A stretch of DNA of 41,368 nt from an uncultured Selenomonadales bacterium (GTDB taxonomy: Bacteria; Bacillota; Clostridia; Christensenellales; QALW01), in assembly GCA_905200615.1 (NCBI GenBank), contig CAJKLB010000017.1, forward strand, positions 1 through 41,368, written 5' to 3'. The notes beneath the pieces were generated by a model. It saw only the letters and a program-made list of their open reading frames with translations. It did no database searches and had not been told where the DNA came from. Below, in pieces: positions 25,479 through 32,651 of the stretch (position 1 is the first letter of the stretch; each line of letters begins with the position of its first letter). Made by a program: the position numbers and the translations under genes.

Positions 25479-27107
25479 TCATCTCATGTTTTTGTTTTGA
25501 TCGTCTATCACAAATACCATAGGCGGTGTCCCGTCTTTGCCATCGAAATCTTCAGATGCTATAGCTTTTTTCATAAACGCCATCGGTATTGCATAGCAGG
25601 AATACTGCCTGAATTCAGCAACTCTTCCAACAAGGTGCGCAGGAATTTCAATTTTTAATTGAGGAAAAATCTCCCGAAGCCAAGGCTCAAGTATATCCGC
25701 CATGAAATGCATATGCTCAATTCGTATTTTATCGAGAATCCTGTATTCATCCGGTGTTATCATCGGAAGATTGACAAACGGTTTGCCATCTATACTGCCT
25801 AATATTCCACATTCGGTTAGATGCGGAATATCTTTACAATACATCAAATTAAACCCAGTATTTTCAAACGGAATTCCTCTTGAAATGATATATAGAAGTT
25901 TGGCAAGTTCGTCATCTTGCATTTCAATTGGTCCATGTTGATATTTGTTTAAGTCAGGTTGGGTGTCATAAATCTTTAAATCAATCGACTTGGTATTAAG
26001 AAAACCTTCAAAATACGCTCCTCGAAAACCACCGTAACAATATTTTGCAAAACGATAATTTTCGAAATCAAAATCCTGTGGATACTGTGAACCCATAGCG
26101 ATCCACCTGCCACCGTCTGGACGCTGTGGATAGTTTTCTTTTGACGGAACAATTCGTTGCGTAGCTGTATAAATTGCTGATGAAAATAAATGTAGGATAA
26201 AATAATACTCCAGCTTTTTCCTTTTTCCTTCCGTAAGTTGCGAAAGGAAATTCGGAGTCCGCAATTTTCCAAGATATTCGTTTACGCTACGCAAAATATC
26301 CGTGTAATGAGTTTCTACAAGCGCAATCTCCACATCTAAGCTTTTTAGAAGCTGCTCCGGTTTTGTAATCATAAAATCAGTAAAATATCTATTTCCAACC
26401 GCTTTCATTAATTCCGATGCAATAAGATCATGAACAGCATTTTCTATGTATGCAGTAGGAACGCCCAATGCTTTTGCAATTTCTACACATGTTATAGGCT
26501 TTTCATAAGCCACAATTAAAATATTTTGTTTCATTAAGTCGTTTGCTACAAGAGACCATGGTTCATCGTGAAATCCTTGGCAACCATGACAGCTGATATC
26601 AAGCCTTTCCGGTTGATAGCTTTGTTTTTCGTAAGATTCCATTTGATCAAACCCTTTCCGCATTTGTTCTCTGCCGCATGAAAGGCGGGAAAGCACTGTG
26701 CCTTTGGGTACACCGAGGCTGTCGGCAATGTCCTGAACTTTTTCACCGTGCAGATAATGGCGTACGATGACGGTACGATACTTCTCTGCGAGATAGGCTA
26801 CTTCTCTGCGAATTGATACAGCATTCGGTCTGTCGTCTGTTTCGTTTGTTTCCCACGGTTCCGATTCCTCCGGGACAAGATCAATACTGACAGTTGGAAA
26901 CTTGTACTTTTTTCTCAGCATATCAAAGTACTTATTGTTCAGCACACTATTAAGCCATAGTTTCATATCCATAATTTCTTTTGGATATTGCAGGGCAGCA
27001 AGCAGCACTTCCTGTGTTAAATCCTCGGCATCATTCAGGTTTCCGCATTTCTTCAGTGCGATACGGAACAAATACTCCATATAATTTTGAATTTCTGATA
27101 ACTGCAT
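25479..27107 (-). CDS. ECF sigma-70-like factor with a large C-terminal extension
   Basis: A 542-residue protein. Residues about 1-75 resemble sigma region 2 (GNLNDAEDLTQEVLLAAL), and about 95-145 resemble region 4 (EKVQDIADSLGVPKGTVLSRL). After a Cys-containing linker (SCHGCQGFHDEPW) comes a second winged-helix-like segment (CVEIAKALGVPTAYIENAV) and about 290 residues of mixed fold that I do not recognise. An ECF factor alone is under 200 residues, so two thirds is extension, perhaps a built-in sensor. No anti-sigma gene lies nearby. The ATG at 27107 has GAGGTGA 6 nt upstream; the GTG at 27134 is less likely. Confidence 0.85.
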   Translation of the reverse strand: MQLSEIQNYMEYLFRIALKKCGNLNDAEDLTQEVLLAALQYPKEIMDMKLWLNSVLNNKYFDMLRKKYKFPTVSIDLVPEESEPWETNETDDRPNAVSIRREVAYLAEKYRTVIVRHYLHGEKVQDIADSLGVPKGTVLSRLSCGREQMRKGFDQMESYEKQSYQPERLDISCHGCQGFHDEPWSLVANDLMKQNILIVAYEKPITCVEIAKALGVPTAYIENAVHDLIASELMKAVGNRYFTDFMITKPEQLLKSLDVEIALVETHYTDILRSVNEYLGKLRTPNFLSQLTEGKRKKLEYYFILHLFSSAIYTATQRIVPSKENYPQRPDGGRWIAMGSQYPQDFDFENYRFAKYCYGGFRGAYFEGFLNTKSIDLKIYDTQPDLNKYQHGPIEMQDDELAKLLYIISRGIPFENTGFNLMYCKDIPHLTECGILGSIDGKPFVNLPMITPDEYRILDKIRIEHMHFMADILEPWLREIFPQLKIEIPAHLVGRVAEFRQYSCYAIPMAFMKKAIASEDFDGKDGTPPMVFVIDDQNKNMR

Positions 27108-27172
27108 TTGTTCACCTCGTTTGAAAGCTTTCACCTATAAGTCGCAGATTTCGGATTTGATTCGGTCAATTT

Positions 27173-27607
27173 TTAAAGTATGGCTACAAATATATACGCA
27201 AACTCCGTTTCAAACTGCTTTTCGAGTTTTAGCCTTGTTGCATTGAGATATCTGCAAATATTGTCAGGATTGTCGGGATATACCTTAATTCTGCTAATCC
27301 CTGTATCAATATACTCATCTTGGCTTTTATCAATGGACAGCACAAACCGACCGCCGGGTGCAAGCAGTCCGGCGACTTTGTTTATTGCAGTAAATTTATC
27401 CTCAATATGCATAAAGGTCAGCGAGGAATAGATAATATCAAACTGTTGTCCAAAACTGTGTGTCACAAAATCGTCACATATAAGTTCGATATTTGAAAAA
27501 CTTGAGAGATTATCTTTGGCCCGATCTGTCGTTTTCGGAGAGATATCTATTCCGGTAAATTTTTCACAACACGGTGCAACTTTTACACCGAGTCTTCCCG
27601 CACCGGG
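27173..27607 (-). pseudogene. Beheaded class I SAM methyltransferase
   Basis: Read from 27607 down, the frame gives a motif I remnant (PGAGRLGVKVAPCCEKFTGI), an acidic post-I loop, DIIYSSLTFMH and the later strands of a class I methyltransferase. A stop codon lies immediately before the motif I glycines and the usual N-terminal 40-60 residues are missing. The tail of the upstream GNAT gene runs into it in another frame. An internal start would give 97 residues without the SAM-binding loop, so it is very probably non-functional. Confidence 0.75.
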
Positions 27608-28122
27608 TCATTGTTTTCGTCAATCAGGCGGTCGTAGTGGTCGATTACACCATAACCTCTGACAGAGTATTCGTAATTCCACGCATCTTCGTCAGGATGA
27701 GCTGAAACAAATGTAAAACCTGCTTTTTCAAAAGCTTTTTGTGAAGCTATGTTGTTCGGATAAATAACAGCATTTGCTTTAACAATACTCTTTTCAACCA
27801 ATGCAGTGCAATTATCAATCAATTCCTTTATTACGGAACTTCCGTATCCTTTACCGCGTTTATCTGGCGCCACAACACATTCGGAAACAGTCAGCTCGCA
27901 TAATTGAATTGCAACATAAATAACCGCAAAAGGAACATCACATTCTGAGACGATAAAGCAAAAATCCTCACAAGTATCATTCTTTTCTGATTCTTGCATC
28001 CAATAGCTGTAAAACTCATTCCAGCCGTTATCAATGCCTGTGAATTTCACAGCAGTATCATCAAGCCAGGAATTCACAAGTTCTTCATGGCTGTTATTGT
28101 ATTTCTCCCACTTAAATTTCAT
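27583..28122 (-). CDS. GNAT family N-acetyltransferase with a foreign C-terminal tail
   Basis: A 179-residue acetyl-CoA-dependent acyltransferase. Motif A is VAPDKRGKGYGSSVIKEL (about 86-103) with the R-GKGYG acetyl-CoA loop. Motif B is PNNIASQKAFEKAGF (about 121-135). The substrate is unknown. Its last nine residues or so (NDPVREDSV) are a frame-shifted reading of the methyltransferase motif I DNA, so the original C-terminus was probably lost when the two genes were joined. The core GNAT fold looks complete. Its ATG overlaps the stop of the small Cys-rich gene upstream (ATGA). Confidence 0.85.
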   Translation of the reverse strand: MKFKWEKYNNSHEELVNSWLDDTAVKFTGIDNGWNEFYSYWMQESEKNDTCEDFCFIVSECDVPFAVIYVAIQLCELTVSECVVAPDKRGKGYGSSVIKELIDNCTALVEKSIVKANAVIYPNNIASQKAFEKAGFTFVSAHPDEDAWNYEYSVRGYGVIDHYDRLIDENNDPVREDSV

Positions 28123-28325
28123 TTGTGTTTCTCCTTAATCCACAGATCAACCATTTCTTTGAGGAATAGCAGATCTGTCTGAACAGCATTGTCAATTCTG
28201 AAAGTACAGCCGCACACACTCGGAAAATGCCTGCCGAAAATCACTTTTTCCTTGCCGCCCCCGCATGATCCGCAGTTTCCGCAATGGTCAATATGCCGCC
28301 AACCGACATTTTTCAAAATCATCAC
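28119..28325 (-). CDS. Small Cys-rich protein, possible metal binder
   Basis: A 68-residue product with CGNCGSCGGGK (C15, C18, C21 approximately) and a second CGC motif near residue 40. These could hold a zinc ion or iron-sulfur centre. I do not recognise a named family. AGGTG precedes the ATG, and the stop codon overlaps the GNAT start in ATGA, so the two genes were translationally coupled. The next ATG (28322) is an alternative start. Confidence 0.6.
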   Translation of the reverse strand: MMILKNVGWRHIDHCGNCGSCGGGKEKVIFGRHFPSVCGCTFRIDNAVQTDLLFLKEMVDLWIKEKHK

Positions 28326-28334
28326 ACCTATTCT

Positions 28335-28532
28335 TTATCCATCTATCTCACAGATATATCGTTCTTCTAATGTATCTCCCAAACCGCTGGGTTTCGTGCT
28401 TTCGTCCGGCTTAAAACCGCTTTTTTTGTAAAAAGCCTTTGCTCTGGCATTTTGTGTAAGAACCCAAAGGGATATGGTGTCATTACATACCGCTCCCAAT
28501 TCTCCGTTAAGAACATCACGCAATAGATGAGA
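28335..28532 (-). pseudogene. C-terminal remnant of a second GNAT acetyltransferase
   Basis: The reading frame resembles the end of a GNAT domain: SHLLRDVLNGE (second half of motif A), then LWVLTQNARAKAFYKKSGF (motif B). The N-terminal two thirds, including the acetyl-CoA loop, is absent. The homology begins about 14 bp after the serS stop codon, so a deletion or insertion joint lies there. Confidence 0.75.
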
Positions 28533-28546
28533 GTTTTTTTTAATGG

Positions 28547-29833
28547 TCAGTGCTTAGGCTGTAACTTGTCTTTTCCGCCCATATAAGGCCGCAGCACCTC
28601 AGGAATATTCACCGATCCGTCGGAATTTAAGTTGTTTTCTAAAAAGGCGATGAGCATACGGGGCGGCGCTACAACGGTATTATTGAGCGTGTGCGCGAAA
28701 TATTTTCCGTTTTTGCCTGCTATGCGGATGCGCAGACGGCGTGCCTGCGCGTCACCCAGATCGGAACAGGAGCCAACTTCAAAATATTTTTTCTGCCGCG
28801 GAGACCATGCTTCTACATCAATGGATTTTACTTTTAAATCGGCCAAATCGCCGGAGCAGCATTCCAGAGTACGCACGGGAATATCTAAGCTGCGGAACAG
28901 ATCAACGGTGTACTGCCAAAGCTTATTGAACCAAACTTTACTTTCTTCGGGCCGGCAAACGACGATCATCTCCTGCTTTTCAAACTGGTGGATGCGGTAA
29001 ACGCCGCGCTCCTCGATGCCATGAGCGCCCTTTTCTTTACGGAAGCACGGGGAATAACTGGTGAGTGTATAGGGCAATTTTTCTTCCGGCAGCAGCTGAT
29101 CGATGAATTTACCGATCATCGAGTGCTCGCTGGTACCGATCAGATAGAGATCTTCCCCTTCTATCTTATACATCATAGCGTCCATTTCGGCAAAACTCAT
29201 GACGCCGGTCACTACGTCGGAACGGATCATAAAGGGCGGAACGCAGTAGGTAAAGCCTCGGTCAATCATAAAATCGCGCGCATAGGATAGAACCGCGGAA
29301 TGAAGCCGCGCGATATCGCCCATCAGGTAATAAAAGCCGTTACCGGCTACACGGCGAGCCCCTTCAAGATCGATTCCCTCAAAACGCTCCATGATATCGG
29401 CATGATAAGGAATTTCAAAATCCGGTACAAGCGGTTCGCCGTAGCGCTGGACTTCTACGTTTTCGCTGTCGTCTTTGCCGATGGGAACCGAAGGATCAAT
29501 GATATTGGGCAATGTAAGCATAATTGCGCGGATTTTCTCGGCCAGTTCATTTTCTTTCTTTTCGGCTTCAGCTAAGGCCTCCCCTTGCTGCGTGACCAGC
29601 TTTTTTGTTTCTTCGGCTTCTTCACGCTTTCCCTGAGCCATGAGCGCGCCGATCTGTTTAGAGTATTTGTTGCGATTGGCCCGCAGCTCTTCGGCAGTTT
29701 GTATGGTTTTGCGGTATTCTGCGTCAAGAGCGATTACCTCATCTACCAGCGGCAATTTTTGCTCCTGAAACTTATTTTGGATATTTTGTTTTACAATTTG
29801 GGGATTTTCCCGTACAAATTTGATATCCAGCAT
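28547..29833 (-). CDS. serS: Seryl-tRNA synthetase, archaeal-like subtype
   Basis: SerRS charges tRNA-Ser with serine. The 428-residue protein has an N-terminal coiled-coil tRNA-binding arm (about 30-100) and a class II core. Motif 2 is CFRKEKGAHGIEERGVYR with HQFEKQEM after it. Motif 3 is SDLGDAQARRLRIR. The TSEHSMI segment, SGDLAD before motif 3 and the HTLNNT-VAPPRMLIAFLENN end resemble the archaeal SerRS type more than common bacterial forms. AGGAGG lies 7 nt before the ATG at 29833. It has its own promoter and T-box. Confidence 0.93.
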   Translation of the reverse strand: MLDIKFVRENPQIVKQNIQNKFQEQKLPLVDEVIALDAEYRKTIQTAEELRANRNKYSKQIGALMAQGKREEAEETKKLVTQQGEALAEAEKKENELAEKIRAIMLTLPNIIDPSVPIGKDDSENVEVQRYGEPLVPDFEIPYHADIMERFEGIDLEGARRVAGNGFYYLMGDIARLHSAVLSYARDFMIDRGFTYCVPPFMIRSDVVTGVMSFAEMDAMMYKIEGEDLYLIGTSEHSMIGKFIDQLLPEEKLPYTLTSYSPCFRKEKGAHGIEERGVYRIHQFEKQEMIVVCRPEESKVWFNKLWQYTVDLFRSLDIPVRTLECCSGDLADLKVKSIDVEAWSPRQKKYFEVGSCSDLGDAQARRLRIRIAGKNGKYFAHTLNNTVVAPPRMLIAFLENNLNSDGSVNIPEVLRPYMGGKDKLQPKH

Positions 29834-29847
29834 AGTATTCCTCCTAT

Positions 29848-30093
29848 ATTTAATAAAAAAGCCTGTTTCATCCTGAAATTGGGACGAAATAGGCTTCCGC
29901 GTTGCCACCCAAATTGCCTGCCCTTTTTCAGCGCAGACCACTTAAAAGTACAGTAAAGCGTACAAAACTCCTGCTTTCACAGGGGGCTGGGGAAGCGGAA
30001 GCAAAGGCACGGCAATACCGGCTTACATCAGCCGCCGGCTTTCTGAAAATGCAGCGCGGTGCAATCTTCCTTAAACGCCCTAAAAATTTTTCT
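29848..30093 (-). promoter_or_regulatory. T-box leader of serS
   Basis: On the minus strand, the T-box sequence GGGTGGCAACGCGG lies at 29910-29897. A terminator follows at 29896-29855, with arms AAGCCTATTTCGTCC and GGATGAAACAGGCTT and a T-run. A Stem I-like segment with GCCGGCGGCTGATGTAAGCC is upstream. UCC triplets in the CTTCCGCTTCC stretch after Stem I are candidates for a serine specifier, but I could not place the specifier loop with certainty. Confidence 0.85.
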
Positions 30094-30099
30094 ATACAA

Positions 30100-30128
30100 A
30101 TTATAGCGTATCTATCTTTTTTTTGCAA
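30100..30128 (-). promoter_or_regulatory. Promoter of the serS T-box transcript
   Basis: Minus-strand TTGCAA (30128-30123) and TATAAT (30105-30100), 17-bp spacer, just after the ylmH stop codon. Predicted start near 30093. Confidence 0.78.
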
Positions 30129-30135
30129 CTATAAA

Positions 30136-30879
30136 TTATAAATAGCGCTGTACTTTCACACATAGGCGGCCTTTTTTGGTACTGCCGGTCTCTTGGCAGA
30201 AGATAAAACGGCCGAATCCGCGAACGGAAACGGTATCGTTAGGTTTCGGCATATACGAATTATTTTCACAAAGACGGCCGTTTATAAATATTTTTTTGTC
30301 TTGAAAAAGCGCGCAGCAGGCGTTTCGGGAAAGCTTGTACAGCCCGGCAATGATGCAGTCAAGCCGGAGAGAAGAAACAATGAAGGTTTCCTCAGCCAGC
30401 CGGAACAGCTCCCCCTCGGGAAGTGAAGGCGCGGGAGCGCAAGAGATTACCGTGTGCTTTACTTTGGTTAAATTTTCACAAATATAAGAAGCCAGAGAAG
30501 CGTGCACAAAAAGATAGGCCGTGTTTTCCCGCAGAACGATATCTCCCGTGCGGCTGCGCTCAATTCCCAAATTCATCAGCGCGCCGAGAAAATCCCGGTG
30601 GGTGAGCTCATCGGCAAATTTTTTCAGTACCGGCTTTGCCAGTAAGCAGTCGATAGGAAAATTTTCCTCGTATCCTAACGCTTCCGGATCGCCGAAACGA
30701 GCCATTACACGCTGGCAGCCTTTTGTGCCGCCGAAGAGCACAAAAGGAATCAGTTCCTTTTTTATGCTGAGAAGCTGGCTTTGTTCCTCTTCATTTAAAA
30801 AACCGGTAAAAGTATAGCGGCCGCTGCGATCCGCTTTTTGGGAAAGATCCTTTAAGTGATTCATAAAAACAGTATCCAT
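30136..30879 (-). CDS. ylmH: YlmH-type S4 domain RNA-binding protein
   Basis: A 247-residue protein with a YlmH-like N-terminal domain (HRDFLGALMNLGIERSRTGDI near residue 95) and a C-terminal S4 RNA-binding domain (LSRNACCALFQDKKIFINGR near 180). YlmH proteins bind ribosomes or tRNA, and in Bacillus one acts in rescue of stalled ribosomes; the same role here is inferred. It is not in the usual divIVA/ylm cluster. The ATG at 30879 has no Shine-Dalgarno site. A promoter -10 box ends 7 nt upstream, so the mRNA may be leaderless. An in-frame ATG at 30864 is an alternative. Confidence 0.83.
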   Translation of the reverse strand: MDTVFMNHLKDLSQKADRSGRYTFTGFLNEEEQSQLLSIKKELIPFVLFGGTKGCQRVMARFGDPEALGYEENFPIDCLLAKPVLKKFADELTHRDFLGALMNLGIERSRTGDIVLRENTAYLFVHASLASYICENLTKVKHTVISCAPAPSLPEGELFRLAEETFIVSSLRLDCIIAGLYKLSRNACCALFQDKKIFINGRLCENNSYMPKPNDTVSVRGFGRFIFCQETGSTKKGRLCVKVQRYL

Positions 30880-30885
30880 ATATTT

Positions 30886-30915
30886 ATTATACCATAAAAA
30901 AAGGTATTTGTTCAA
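30886..30915 (-). promoter_or_regulatory. Promoter of ylmH, predicted leaderless transcript
   Basis: Minus-strand TTGAAC (30915-30910) and TATAAT (30891-30886), 18-bp spacer, with a TGG extended -10. The expected start coincides with the A of the ATG at 30879. Confidence 0.68.
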
Positions 30916-30935
30916 ATGAATTCTATGCGAGGGGA

Positions 30936-30964
30936 TTGAAAAAATCATAAATCTGCGCTATAAT
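30936..30964 (+). promoter_or_regulatory. Promoter of the amidase-DUF4886-GH127 genes
   Basis: TTGAAA (30936-30941) and TATAAT (30959-30964), 17-bp spacer. It is back to back with the ylmH promoter; the two -35 boxes are 20 bp apart. Confidence 0.78.
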
Positions 30965-30992
30965 ACCGTTAACAAAGGAAAAGAGGATCTAT

Positions 30993-31856
30993 ATGAGAAG
31001 TCTGATTGCGGCAATTCTTTTGCTGATTTTATTTTGCAGCTGTACGGCAGAGAAGAAAAATGACCCTGCAGCAGAGCAGGAAAATGCGGTAACGCCGTCT
31101 GCCGCGGTTCCTTTTTTTTCCCCCAGCGCGGCGCCGGAAGAGAGCACGCCTTTTCTTTCACCGTCCCCTTTGCCCTCTCCGGAGGGAACAGTGGGGGTTT
31201 CTTATACCGGCAGCGGAAAAAAAGCAAAATATCTTATAGCAATTGACGCGGGGCATCAACAACGGGGCATTGCGGAAAAAGAGCCTAACGGGCCCGGTTC
31301 CGCGGTGCAAAAGGCGAAACTTTCCAGCGGTACGGCGGGAGTAGTTACGCGTGTGCCGGAATATCAACTGAATTTAACCGTTTCACTGGCTTTGCGGGAT
31401 GAGTTGCTAAGAAGAGGATATTCGGTCTATATGATTCGTATTACAAATGACGCGCCGGTCTCCAATAAGGAGCGGGCAGAAATGGCTAACGGGGCTCAGG
31501 CGGATATCTTTTTACGGATTCATGCCAACGGATCTGAAAACGCATCGGTAAACGGTGCGATGATGGTGTGTCAGAGCAGAAACAATCCTTATACAGATCA
31601 ATATGACGCCAGCAGAAAACTTTCGGAAAGCGTTCTGCAGGGCTATTGCGGCAGCACCCAAATGAAGCGTAAAGAAGGAAACTACATTTGGGAAACCGAT
31701 ACGATGACAGGGATTAACTGGTGCAGGATTCCCTCAACAACTCTGGAAATGGGATACATGAGCAATTCTGCAGATGATAGATTTATGGCCGATGCGGAGT
31801 TCCCCATCGCGGCGGCACGGGGGATTGCCGATGGCATTGACGCTTACTTTGCGTAA
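30993..31856 (+). CDS. Lipoprotein N-acetylmuramoyl-L-alanine amidase (Amidase_3)
   Basis: This zinc enzyme cuts the bond between muramic acid and the peptide stem of peptidoglycan. The 287 residues start with a lipoprotein signal (LLLILFCSC, lipid Cys at about 16), then a low-complexity Pro/Ser linker (about 17-70). The Amidase_3 domain shows zinc ligands in IDAGHQ, PEYQLNL and RIHANG, and the catalytic Glu in TLEMGYMSN. It should face the cell wall. AGAGGA precedes the ATG. DUF4886 and GH127 genes follow after 45 and 18 bp and may be cotranscribed. Confidence 0.92.
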   Translation: MRSLIAAILLLILFCSCTAEKKNDPAAEQENAVTPSAAVPFFSPSAAPEESTPFLSPSPLPSPEGTVGVSYTGSGKKAKYLIAIDAGHQQRGIAEKEPNGPGSAVQKAKLSSGTAGVVTRVPEYQLNLTVSLALRDELLRRGYSVYMIRITNDAPVSNKERAEMANGAQADIFLRIHANGSENASVNGAMMVCQSRNNPYTDQYDASRKLSESVLQGYCGSTQMKRKEGNYIWETDTMTGINWCRIPSTTLEMGYMSNSADDRFMADAEFPIAAARGIADGIDAYFA

Positions 31857-31901
31857 TGAGGATATGAATAAAGCCGATCGGTTAAAAACAGGGGGGATTT
31901 T

Positions 31902-32633
31902 ATGATTAAGATATTAAGTATCGGCAATAGTTTTTCGCAGGACGCTACGCGGTATTTAGAAGAAATTGCCCAAGGACAGATTTTTTCGAGGAATTGTTAT
32001 ATCGGCGGATGCAGTTTGGAAACGCATTGGAATAATATCGCCGCGGATGCACCGCTGTATGCGTATGAAGCAGCTGCACAGAAGCTGGAGGAGATTTCGA
32101 TCCGTCAGGCGCTGTTAAAAGAGAATTGGGATTGGGTCACGCTGCAGCAGGTGAGTTATTTGGCGGGAAGGGAAGAAACGTATGAACCTTATATCGGCGA
32201 TATCATTAGCTATATTCGGCAGATAAAAAGGAATGTAAAAATTGCGTTTCACAGAACGTGGGCTTATGATCCGGACTGTACGCATAACGGCTTTTCGTAT
32301 TATGATCACAGCCAGGAACAGATGTATCAAAAAATTGTACAGACAACCGGGAAGATTGCGCGGAAATATCAGCTTCCTATCATTGGTGTAGGCGATGCTG
32401 TTCAAAAGCTGCGCAGCGTAAAGCCTTTTGATTCTGCAAGCGGCGGAATGACTCTCACACGTGACGGATTTCATCTTTCCTTGGATTACGGGCGATATGC
32501 CGCCGGCCTTGTATGGTATAGGTTCTTTACTGGAAAAAGCGCGAAAACGGTCAGCTTTATGCCGGAAAATACAGATCCGACGCTCATTCAGGTGATTCAG
32601 GAGAATATCGATTTTTTATCTAAGAGAAAATAG
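31902..32633 (+). CDS. DUF4886 protein, SGNH-hydrolase-like
   Basis: A 243-residue DUF4886-type protein. GNSFS at residues 8-12 supplies the nucleophile Ser of an SGNH hydrolase, LQQVSY lies in block III position, and TRDGFHLS near residue 188 supplies the Asp/His pair. Such proteins are often encoded beside glycoside hydrolases and may remove acyl groups from sugars; this is inference. No signal peptide. A strong AGGGGGG site precedes the ATG, and the GH127-type gene follows after 18 bp. Confidence 0.82.
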   Translation: MIKILSIGNSFSQDATRYLEEIAQGQIFSRNCYIGGCSLETHWNNIAADAPLYAYEAAAQKLEEISIRQALLKENWDWVTLQQVSYLAGREETYEPYIGDIISYIRQIKRNVKIAFHRTWAYDPDCTHNGFSYYDHSQEQMYQKIVQTTGKIARKYQLPIIGVGDAVQKLRSVKPFDSASGGMTLTRDGFHLSLDYGRYAAGLVWYRFFTGKSAKTVSFMPENTDPTLIQVIQENIDFLSKRK

Positions 32634-32651
32634 AAAAAGAAAGGATTTATT

